NCBI GenBank assembly: GCA_963707275.1
Contig: CAVPPH010000004.1
Location: 124,001-188,000, forward strand
Length of the DNA: 64,000 nt
DNA from: JACKBK01 sp963707275
Lineage (GTDB): Bacteria; Chloroflexota; Anaerolineae; JAAEKA01
Direction: 5' to 3'
The position numbers and the translations under genes are program-made. Shown here one piece after another: positions 57,496-64,000 of this stretch; within the stretch, counting starts at the first letter, position 1; each line of letters opens with the position of its first letter. Below the pieces are notes generated by a model. That model was not told where the DNA came from and searched no databases. It saw only the letters and a list, made by a program, of their open reading frames with translations.

Positions 57496-58500
57496 TTAAC
57501 CCGGGAGGCCCGATGTTTCGTCCAGTTCAAACATCACGTTCATGTTCTGGACGGCCTGGCCTGACGCGCCTTTGAGCAGGTTGTCGATGGCGCTGGTGAC
57601 GATCAGAGTTGATGTGCCGGGCACGAAGGTCAGCCCGATCGCGCAGCGGTTGCTGTGGACGACATGCTGGAGCGTGGCGACTCGGCCCGCTGGCAGCAGA
57701 TGCACGAAAGGCTCGCCATCGTACGCGTCAGCATACGCGGCACGCACCGCTTCCTCATCCACGCCCTCCGGCAGGCTGATATACATCGTTGAAAGAATTC
57801 CCCGGCTCACCGGCAATAAATGTGGCGAAAACACGAATCCGCCGCCTTTCAACTGCAACTCCTGCTCCATCTCCGCGATGTGTCGGTGCGCGTAGCCGAT
57901 GCTGTAGGGCGACAGGTTCTCGTTGGCTTCGACGAAACTGGTGGTTAGGCTGGGTTTGCGGCCCGCGCCGCTGACGCCCGATTTGCTGTCCGCGATCACC
58001 TGGCCGGCCAGCCAGCCGGCCCGCGCCAGCGGCCACAGTCCCAGGATGACGCTGGTGGCGTAGCAGCCCGGATTGGCAACCAGGCTGGTCGCCGCGATCT
58101 CCTGACGGTGCAACTCAGGCAGACCGTAGACCGCCTCCGCCAGCAGCCCAGCTTCGCTGTGCTGGTGGCTGTACCAGCGTTGGTAGACCGCGGCGTCGTG
58201 CAGGCGAAAGTCGGCGCTGAGGTCGATGGTCTTGACGCTCGCGGCGCGCACCGCGGCCACAGCCGGCATCGACGCGGCGTGCGGCAGACAGAGGAAGACG
58301 ACATCGGCCTCGGCCAGCGGCGCGCCTTCCAGCGGCAGCAGCGGATCGTTCCATGGGCAAGGGAAGACGTCGCTGAGTTGCTGGCCGGCGTAGCTTTCGC
58401 TGGTCAGCCACGCGATGTGCGCTGCGGGATGGCCGCGCAGCAGCTTGACCAGTTCGATCCCCGTGTATCCGGTTGCGCCGATGATGCCTGCTCGCAACAT
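57496..58500 (-). CDS. argC: N-acetyl-gamma-glutamyl-phosphate reductase
   Basis: 334 residues, intact. NADP motif LRAGIIGATGYTGIELVKLL; active-site Cys in LVANPGCYATSVILGLWPLA; SKSGVSGAGRKPSLTTSFVE; ENLSPYSIGYAHRHIAEMEQ. Third step of arginine synthesis and first gene of argC-argB-argD-(argA). The 5' leader contains a short Arg-rich ORF and an intrinsic terminator just before the start, pointing to attenuation. Confidence 0.95.
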   Translation of the reverse strand: MLRAGIIGATGYTGIELVKLLRGHPAAHIAWLTSESYAGQQLSDVFPCPWNDPLLPLEGAPLAEADVVFLCLPHAASMPAVAAVRAASVKTIDLSADFRLHDAAVYQRWYSHQHSEAGLLAEAVYGLPELHRQEIAATSLVANPGCYATSVILGLWPLARAGWLAGQVIADSKSGVSGAGRKPSLTTSFVEANENLSPYSIGYAHRHIAEMEQELQLKGGGFVFSPHLLPVSRGILSTMYISLPEGVDEEAVRAAYADAYDGEPFVHLLPAGRVATLQHVVHSNRCAIGLTFVPGTSTLIVTSAIDNLLKGASGQAVQNMNVMFELDETSGLPG

Positions 58501-58521
58501 GCCTTGCCCTTTCTTCGCAAC

Positions 58522-58548
58522 AAAAAAAGCTCTCCGCCTGGAGAGCTT
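58522..58548 (-). terminator. intrinsic terminator in the argC leader (attenuator)
   Basis: Minus strand AAGCTCTCC, loop AGGC, GGAGAGCTT, then a run of seven or so T. It lies 22-48 bases before the argC ATG on the same strand, so it must be bypassed for argC expression. Confidence 0.8.
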
Positions 58549-58597
58549 CGCTGCCGTATTCGTCCTCGAAAAACGGCCTACGCGCCTCTAGCCAGAC

Positions 58598-58651
58598 TTA
58601 CGTCCGGTGATAGGTGCGAGGCCTCCTGGGGAGAAACGAATGCGTGTTCAT
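58598..58651 (-). CDS. Arg-rich leader peptide of the argC operon
   Basis: A 17-codon ORF, MNTHSFLPRRPRTYHRT, with four arginines, two of them tandem AGG AGG codons. It ends in a TAA inside a small hairpin (CCGGAC-GTAA-GTCTGG, about 58593-58608), with a second hairpin (GCCGT...ACGGC) and the terminator further downstream. The predicted transcription start is only a few bases before the ATG. The layout matches ribosome-mediated attenuation sensing arginyl-tRNA. No strong ribosome site, as expected for a near-leaderless ORF. Confidence 0.55.
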   Translation of the reverse strand: MNTHSFLPRRPRTYHRT

Positions 58652-58661
58652 GATTGTCTGC

Positions 58662-58690
58662 TTATAACATACCTGAGGTACGGCTGTCAA
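58662..58690 (-). promoter_or_regulatory. argC: promoter of the arg operon
   Basis: Minus strand TTGACA (58690-58685, perfect), 17-base spacer, TTATAA (58667-58662). Confidence 0.7.
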
Positions 58691-58721
58691 ATGCACTTCA
58701 GGAACGCCGGAGTTGCTGAGG

Positions 58722-59783
58722 CTACCCGGCACACGCTCGCAACTTCGGCAAGGCAATCCGCCGGCGCGCTGTTTTCGGCGGCTCTTCCAGCGCTGTGTGT
58801 TCCTGCCGGCGCACGCGGGCCACGATCCCTGCTGCCTCCTCCTTGCCGCGCACCAGCGCCTCGTTGAAGACCTCGCGCAGTTGCTGGCGATCCAGCTTCT
58901 CGCCCGTGGCGTACCAGTGGTAGATCGCCTGGCCGGTCGCATACGTCCCGGCGTAGGCGATGGCGACCTTGAGCACAACGCCCAGCGGCAGGAAGGCAAC
59001 CAGCTCGCGCGCCACCTGCCGCCACATAAAACCGGCTCCGATCACGCCAGCCAGTTGCGGCAGCACATCGCGGAACTCGCCAGTTTCACCCATGATCAGG
59101 CCGATCTTGTATGCCATCACTAACTGGTTCTTGGTCAGGATGATGATGTCGGCCACCGCGAAGGGAATGCCAAGTCCCGGAATCATCTCGGCGACGCCCG
59201 TGCCCGCGGCGTAGATCGAGTTGGTCATGCAAGTACGCTGGATCAGGGCCTGCGCCACGGCCGGGCGCAATCCTGGATAGGCGCGGCCCAGCGCAACGTC
59301 CGACTCGGGCAGTGCGTTGGCGATCGCCGGCAGCAGCGTCTTTTGCACCGACTTCGCGTCTTCCAGCCAGGCAGCTACCATGGTGACGCTTGCCTCGCCG
59401 GCTGTTTCGTGTGGGCTGGCGACGATGGACGACTTGCCTGCCTGTTCGATCACCAGCACCAGCGGGCCGGGCTGGGCGATCAGCGCCTGCACGTCGTCAG
59501 ACGCCACCTCGGCGGCGCTGTCCAGCAGAGCGATCCGCAGGTCGTAGGTTGCTAACACGTCCAGGTCAGCTTCGCTGAGGGGGAAACGGTAGGTTGGCAC
59601 GGCAGTCACGAGTTGGTTGGTCGTCCGCGGTCCCTGCTGCAAAGCGGCCTCCAGCAGGCTGGTGCGGTCTCGCGGCCCGATGACCACCAGCCGCGGCGTG
59701 ATCTGCGCATCCTCGCGCATCGATCCGACGTCGATCGCGGAAAAGGCCTTCCACATTCCGCTCACATCAGTAATTGCTGGCAT
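58722..59783 (-). CDS. DUF697 / YcjF-like membrane protein
   Basis: 353 residues. N-terminal half is a soluble alpha/beta region (ITPRLVVIGPRDRTSLLEAA; GPLVLVIEQAG). The C-terminal half is a DUF697 domain (about 190-330) with hydrophobic segments: AAGTGVAEMIPGLGIPFAVA, KNQLVMAYKIGLIMGE, LPLGVVLKVAIAYAGTYATG and ATGEKLDRQQLREVFNEAL. Such domains are often found with small GTPases, but no GTPase motif is present here. Function unknown. Divergent start region is absent; it lies just upstream of the arg promoter on the same strand. Confidence 0.78.
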   Translation of the reverse strand: MPAITDVSGMWKAFSAIDVGSMREDAQITPRLVVIGPRDRTSLLEAALQQGPRTTNQLVTAVPTYRFPLSEADLDVLATYDLRIALLDSAAEVASDDVQALIAQPGPLVLVIEQAGKSSIVASPHETAGEASVTMVAAWLEDAKSVQKTLLPAIANALPESDVALGRAYPGLRPAVAQALIQRTCMTNSIYAAGTGVAEMIPGLGIPFAVADIIILTKNQLVMAYKIGLIMGETGEFRDVLPQLAGVIGAGFMWRQVARELVAFLPLGVVLKVAIAYAGTYATGQAIYHWYATGEKLDRQQLREVFNEALVRGKEEAAGIVARVRRQEHTALEEPPKTARRRIALPKLRACAG

Positions 59784-59807
59784 CAGGTTTTCTCGTTAGG
59801 TGGTTCG

Positions 59808-60242
59808 TCATGGTGTGACGACACGTTCCAATTGCGCTTCCAGGTCAGCTTGCATTTCCAGCGGCGGCAGGCCCAGAAACTGCTCGCTGGCGATGTCAAC
59901 TCGGCCCTGCTCGTCCATCGGGTGGTAACGCAGAATCAGCGAGCGACCCATGCGACCGCTACGCTCGAACCCAACCAGTTGACGCAGCCAAACTTTTTTC
60001 GACGCGCGCATCGGCATGTGGAGGCTGAGCAGCCCGTCTTGCAGATCAACGCTCGCCAGCGCGCGCGGCACAGTGACTACCGCCAGCACGAACGCTCCGA
60101 CGATCAACGGCCAGTTGGAGGACCGTCCGTTGAGGATCAAATCGACGATCAGCGCGGCTGCCAGCAGGATCGGCAACAGGTAGAGAAACTGAAAGCTGCG
60201 GCTGGTCCGGAAGTAGAACGGTTTCTGATTGGATTCTGTCAT
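59808..60242 (-). CDS. small membrane protein with two N-terminal helices
   Basis: 144 residues. MTESNQKPFYFRTSRSFQFL, then two hydrophobic segments (about 20-65), then a soluble part, SVDLQDGLLSLHMPMRASKK, GRSLILRYHPMDEQGR, which resembles PH-like membrane proteins weakly. The ATG at 60242 lies about four bases after the predicted transcription start, so the mRNA is probably leaderless. Function unknown. Confidence 0.65.
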   Translation of the reverse strand: MTESNQKPFYFRTSRSFQFLYLLPILLAAALIVDLILNGRSSNWPLIVGAFVLAVVTVPRALASVDLQDGLLSLHMPMRASKKVWLRQLVGFERSGRMGRSLILRYHPMDEQGRVDIASEQFLGLPPLEMQADLEAQLERVVTP

Positions 60243-60252
60243 CACAAGGAAG

Positions 60253-60280
60253 ATTATACCCAGGCCGCGGGCGCCGTCAA
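60253..60280 (-). promoter_or_regulatory. promoter of the 59808-60242 gene
   Basis: Minus strand TTGACG (60280-60275), 16-base spacer, TATAAT (60258-60253). Confidence 0.65.
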
Positions 60281-60293
60281 TGTGAACTGTCAT

Positions 60294-60321
60294 TTGCATA
60301 TCCAAGACCCATGGCTATAAT
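60294..60321 (+). promoter_or_regulatory. promoter of the M4 protease gene
   Basis: TTGCAT (60294-60299), 16-base spacer, TATAAT (60316-60321), 125 bases before the start codon. Confidence 0.6.
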
Positions 60322-60445
60322 TGCGGCACGCCCGAATGCATCCACACATTCTTGTGCTCGACAAGCATCCTGCAAAGTTAGTGCAAGACCCATTTTCAAG
60401 CGCCTGGCGGCGCATTCACAACCTCATTCCTTAAGGAGCCAGATC

Positions 60446-62211
60446 ATGCCACGTGCCCACCGTTTTGTCTCTGCATTGCTCATCGTTGCTTTGCTGCTCG
60501 CAGCTTTGCCATTGGCTGCCCTCGCGGCCCAGGGACCCGAAAACAATCAATCTGGCTTTCTTGCTGTCAGCGGCGCCGAAGCACAGGCATATCGTGTGCC
60601 TGCTGATATGACGCTCACAGCACAGGAAGATATGGCTCAATACGGGCTGACGGCCGAGCGCTATCACCAGTATCTGGACGGCGCTGAGGTGTTGGGCGGC
60701 CAGGTGACTGTTTACCGTGATGCGAAATCCGGCGCGACGGAGGCCGTGGTCGGTGCCTCGTACCCCAATCTGTTGTCAACTAACAGCGTTGCGCTGAGCG
60801 CTGAAAAGGCGCAGGCTTTGGCAGCCAGCGTTGCAGAGCGCAACAGCCAGGTCTTCACCACCCTGATGATCGATCCATCGACCGGGCGCTATTTCTACCG
60901 CGTCGACAGCCGCGGCATGGAAAACCGCTGGATCACCTGGGTCGATGCCGAGACCGGGGCGGTTCTCAACCAATACGACGGGATGGCGCACGGCAGCGGT
61001 ATCGGTGTGACGGGTGACACCAAGAACCTCGACGGGTTTGACCGCATTCAGCGGCGGTACCTATAGAATGGTCTAGCCAAGCCGGCTGACAACCTACGAT
61101 GGTCGCAACCGCACTGGCCTGCCGGGCACGCTGGCGACCGATTCCGATGACAATTGGAATACGCCGGGTAGCTCCTCCCCGGGCCAGCCGGCGCTGGTCG
61201 ATGCCCACTATCTATGCCAACGTGACCGATCAGTACTATCTCAGACAGACACAACTTCAACTGGCTTGCTCACTACAGCCAGGGCATGGTTTCGACAGCG
61301 CATTACAAGCGCAGCTACAACAACGCCGGCTGGAACGGCACGCAGATGGTCTATGGCGACGGCGATGGTACGACGTTCATCGAGTTCTCCGGCGATCTGG
61401 ATGTGGTGGGCCACGAACTGAGCCATGGCGTCACCGAGGCCACCAGCAACCTGATCTACCAGAACGAGTCGGGCGCCCTGAACGAGGCCTTCTCGGACAT
61501 GATGGGCACGGCCATCGAGTACTACTTCGGAACCGGCAACTGGACCCTGGGCGAGGATATTATGCCTGGCGGCAATTACCTTCGCAGCCTGGCTAATCCC
61601 ACTCTCAAGGGCGACCCATCCCACTATGCCGACCGCTACACCGGCACCAACGACAACGGCGGCGTCCACACCAACAGCGGCATCGCCAATCACTGGTTCT
61701 ACCTGCTGACCAACGGCGGCCAGAACGCCAACCCGGCGCGCGCATCGGGCACGAACGTGCAGGGCGTTGGACTGGCAGCGGCAGAAGCGATAACCTATCT
61801 TGGCTTTACTGCCCTGCCTGCCAATGCCAGCTTCTGCGCAGCGCGGGCCGGCACGATAGCAGTCGCCGGCGACAACTGCCGCCAACGTCGCCGACGCCTG
61901 GGACGAGGTCGGTGTTGATGCGGCTCTGTGCGGCGGCGGTGGCGGCGGCGGCAACGGGCCGACCATCAGCAATGTGTCGTCGCAGGTCACCAACTCCAAG
62001 CGCGGCCAGTTCGCGATCACCTGGACTACCGATGCGCCTGCTGACAGCACGGTCACGTTCACATGCTGCGGCGTCGTACACGAATTCATCCCCGGTGACC
62101 AGCCACAGCATGTCCTTCAACGGCACCAAGGGATTGCTGTACGAATACTACGTCACCTCAGCCAACGCTGGTGGCAGCACCACCGCCGGGCCGTTCACCC
62201 ATCAGAATTAG
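60446..62211 (+). CDS. secreted M4 (thermolysin-type) metalloprotease, several frameshifts
   Basis: About 588 residues. Signal peptide (MPRAHRFVSALLIVALLLAA), FTP/pro-domain (about 30-190, YRVDSRGMENRWITWVDAET), the M4 catalytic domain with zinc motif VVGHELSHGVTEATSNLIYQ (61412-61426 encodes HELSH). NESGALNEAFSDMMGTAIEY follows (third zinc ligand Glu), then NNGGVHTNSGIANHWFYLLT. After a glycine run comes a C-terminal beta domain (ISNVSSQVTNSKRGQFAITW). Breaks near 61045, 61090, 61235, 61880 and 62085. RBS TAAGGAG. Extracellular proteolysis for nutrition is the likely role. Confidence 0.85.
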
Positions 62212-62247
62212 ACGCTGACGCCTTTCTTGCGACAGCGTTGCAAGAGT

Positions 62248-62280
62248 CAAACGCCCCGACCTGTCAGGTCGGGGCGTTTG
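62248..62280. terminator. strong bidirectional terminator
   Basis: CAAACGCCCCGACC and GGTCGGGGCGTTTG with a short loop. It sits between the convergent M4 protease and thrC genes, 37 and 26 bases from their stops. Confidence 0.85.
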
Positions 62281-62306
62281 TAATATATCACAGGAAGGCG
62301 GCGCGG

Positions 62307-63646
62307 CTACGACGCGTGTTCCAGCCGGCGCTCAATCGTTTGTCGGACCACTTTCGCGTCGGCGGGCAGGTAGACCGGCGGGTTGGCCGCCAGCGCTTCC
62401 ACCTCCGGCCAGCGTATCCTCGTGGTAGCCGGTCTTGAACGAGGTGAACTTCAGCCCGTGGGCGGTGGAGATGACCACGACCCGGTCGTTGCTGCGCACC
62501 ACGCCCCGCTCCACCAGCTTGAACAGCGCCGCCAGCGCGACGCCGGTGTGCGGGCAGCAGTACATGCCGGTGCGGTCGGCGCGTGCGGCGGCGTTGGCCA
62601 GCTCGTGCTCGCTGGCCTGCTCGACGATGCCGTCGAACTGCTCCAGCACCTTGACCGCCTTTTCGTAGCTGACCGGGTTGCCGATCTGGATGGCCGATGC
62701 CAGCGTCGTGCTCGGCCTGCATGGCTACCTTTTCCTGAAAACCGGCCTGGTAGCTGCGGTAGAGCGGATTGGCCTTCTGCGCCTGGGCTGCCACCAGCCG
62801 CGGCAGCTTGCTGATGATGCCCAGATCGCGCAGCAGCAGCAACCCCTTGCCCAGCGCGCTGATGTTGCCCAGATTGCCGACCGGGATGACGATCCAGTCG
62901 GGCACCGCCCAGTCGAACTGCTGCACGATCTCGATGCCGACCGTCTTCTGGCCCTCGATGCGCAGGCTGTTCATGCAGTTGGCCAGATAGATGCTGTTGT
63001 CCTCGGTGACTTCCTGCACGATGCGCATGCAGCCGTCGAAGTCGGTGTCCAGCGCCAGCACCAGCGCGCCGTTGGCGATGGGCTGGATGAGCTGGGCGGC
63101 GCTGACCTTGCCGCGCGGCAGGAAGACGATGGCGGGGATGCCGGCGGCCGCGCCGTAGGCTGCCAGCGCGGCCGATGTGTCGCCGGTGCAGGCGCAGGCG
63201 ACCGCTTTGACCGGGCTGTTCCCGCTGCGCATCATCTGGTTGACGACGCTGACCAGCACGGTCATGCCCAGGTCCTTGAAGGAGCCGGTGTGGGAGTTGC
63301 CGCACATCTTGACCCACAGGTCCTCGACGCCGATCTGCTGGCCGAGGCGGTGCGCCCAGAAGAGGTTGCTGTTGCCCTCGAACATGGAGACCAGACTGTC
63401 GTCGTCGAGGTCGGGGACAACCCACTCCTTCTTGCCCCACACGCCGCTGCCGTAGGGCCAGTTGGTGGTGCCGACCCGGTCGTCCATCAGGCGCATCCAG
63501 GCGCGCGGCCCGCGGTCGCGCAGCGCATCGACGTCGTGAATCACCTCCAGCAGGCCGCCGCAGGTCGGGCAGCGGTAGATCACCTCGTAGAGTGACCAGC
63601 GTCCCTGGCAGCCGCGCACACATTGAAACCAGGCAGAATAGGCCAT
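62307..63646 (-). CDS. thrC: threonine synthase, two frameshifts
   Basis: Converts O-phosphohomoserine to threonine. About 446 residues. N-terminal zinc-ribbon-like CVRGCQGRWSLYEVIYRCPTCGG, PLP lysine in NSHTGSFKDLGMTVL, ACTGDTSAALAAYGAAAGIP, VGNLGNISALGKGLLLLRDL. Breaks near 62705 and 62405; the C-terminus resumes PVSYEKAVKVLEQFDGIVEQ and ends VVRQTIERRLEHAS. Has its own promoter. Works with hom (52 kb). Confidence 0.92.
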
Positions 63647-63687
63647 CGCGTCTTGTTCCTTGAATTGCAAAAGTTGTAGCTGCGGGA

Positions 63688-63716
63688 AGTCTAGCACCGT
63701 TGAAAGGCGATGTCAA
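63688..63716 (-). promoter_or_regulatory. thrC: promoter of thrC
   Basis: Minus strand TTGACA (63716-63711), 17-base spacer, TAGACT (63693-63688). Confidence 0.7.
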
Positions 63717-63740
63717 AAGGGGTTGCGAGCGTGCGCGTGT

Positions 63741-63769
63741 TTGACCGATCACCGCACGCGTGCTAGACT
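63741..63769 (+). promoter_or_regulatory. promoter of the ABA4-like gene
   Basis: TTGACC (63741-63746), 17-base spacer, TAGACT (63764-63769). It shares its -10 sequence with the divergent thrC promoter. Confidence 0.65.
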
Positions 63770-63828
63770 GCCCACCGCACGCGCAGGCAGCGCGTAGCAC
63801 CGCCGATCTGTGTTTCCAGGAGGCATCC

Positions 63829-64000
63829 ATGGACAAGTTGTTTCAGTTCGTCAATCTCCTTCCCATGCCGGTCTGGCTGGCAATGATGGTCGCCCCGCGG
63901 GCGCAGGTGACGCAGAAGGCCAGCCGCTCCAGCGTCGTCTTTGGATTGGCGGCGTTGAGCTACGTCTTCTCGCTGCTGCTGTCTGTTTTCATGGGACGCA
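63829..64000 (+). CDS. ABA4-like (DUF4281) membrane protein, 5' part only
   Basis: 57 codons before the window ends. MDKLFQFVNLLPMPVWLAMM, then VAPRAQVTQKASRSSVV and a second hydrophobic segment, FGLAALSYVFSLLLSVF. The order helix, APR motif, helix matches the start of ABA4-like proteins. Ribosome site AGGAGG. Truncated by the window edge, not broken. Confidence 0.7.
   Translation, partial: MDKLFQFVNLLPMPVWLAMMVAPRAQVTQKASRSSVVFGLAALSYVFSLLLSVFMGR

Noticed and set aside
63688..63769. Shared operator in the thrC/ABA4-like divergent region
   Set aside because: Both promoters have TAGACT -10 boxes, but no palindrome beyond the promoter elements themselves was found.
62451..63836. 461-codon minus-strand frame in a second phase over thrC
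   Set aside because: Arg/Ala/Gly-rich out-of-frame translation of thrC; the other phase carries the real motifs.

Overview
This 64 kb window is a GC-rich bacterial chromosome segment. No rRNA, tRNA, CRISPR array, prophage or transposase was seen. The gene content suggests a Chloroflexota bacterium, perhaps of the Anaerolineae/Caldilineales type. Supporting features are several lipoproteins with long Thr/Pro/Ala linkers, a flotillin-NfeD pair, a class III fructose bisphosphatase, an ethylmalonyl-CoA-type gene set, and many short palindromes and word-like repeats between genes. This assignment is inference; there is no marker gene. Where promoters can be read they are classical TTGACA-17-TATAAT.

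Layout. 0-10 kb (mostly minus strand): a DUF4399 lipoprotein, a PH-domain membrane protein, a split biotin-dependent acyl-CoA carboxylase (biotin carboxylase, separate BCCP, carboxyltransferase, plus an unknown gene), a DUF1624 membrane acyltransferase, an alcohol dehydrogenase, and nfeD-flotillin. 10-14.5 kb: small and Cys-rich unknowns, a hydrolase, a GNAT acetyltransferase, a DsbA-like lipoprotein with an in-frame TGA exactly at the first Cys of its CxxC motif, and manC. 15-27.5 kb (plus strand): a glycerol and dihydroxyacetone cluster (glpF, dhaK, dhaL, a 56-codon ORF, glpK, an AT-richer aminotransferase, glpABC), followed by fbp. 28-38 kb: a divergent C4/C5 acyl-CoA cluster with a thiolase on one side and, on the other, crotonyl-CoA carboxylase/reductase fused to four CBS domains, an acyl-CoA dehydrogenase, a citrate-lyase-like aldolase, a transglutaminase-like protein, a B12 mutase large subunit and two MaoC-type hydratase subunits. 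Together with the carboxylase near 1.4-5.8 kb these could run most of the ethylmalonyl-CoA pathway. 38-48 kb: lipoproteins, pepF, phosphofructokinase and secreted proteins. 48-58.7 kb (minus strand): lutBC, argG, a methyltransferase, hom, a PerM-type transporter and argA-argD-argB-argC, with a likely arginine attenuator in front of argC. 58.7-64 kb: DUF697 and small membrane proteins, an M4 metalloprotease, thrC and the start of an ABA4-like gene.

Two sequence-wide properties matter to anyone using this annotation. First, about thirty single-base frameshifts interrupt otherwise intact, conserved genes (accC, pccB, dhaK, fbp, the mutase, pepF, lutB, argG, argB, hom, thrC, the M4 protease and others). 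They are both insertions and deletions, so uncorrected sequencing error is the simplest explanation. I give each such gene as one feature and name the break points. Second, the intergenic DNA is unusually rich in inverted repeats and in arrays of a short word followed by its reverse complement. One dispersed repeat also lies in frame inside argD.

The items most worth follow-up are the Ccr-CBS fusion, the selenocysteine candidate with a SECIS-like hairpin, the arg leader peptide and terminator, the paired operator copies between the thiolase and ccr, and the repeat families.
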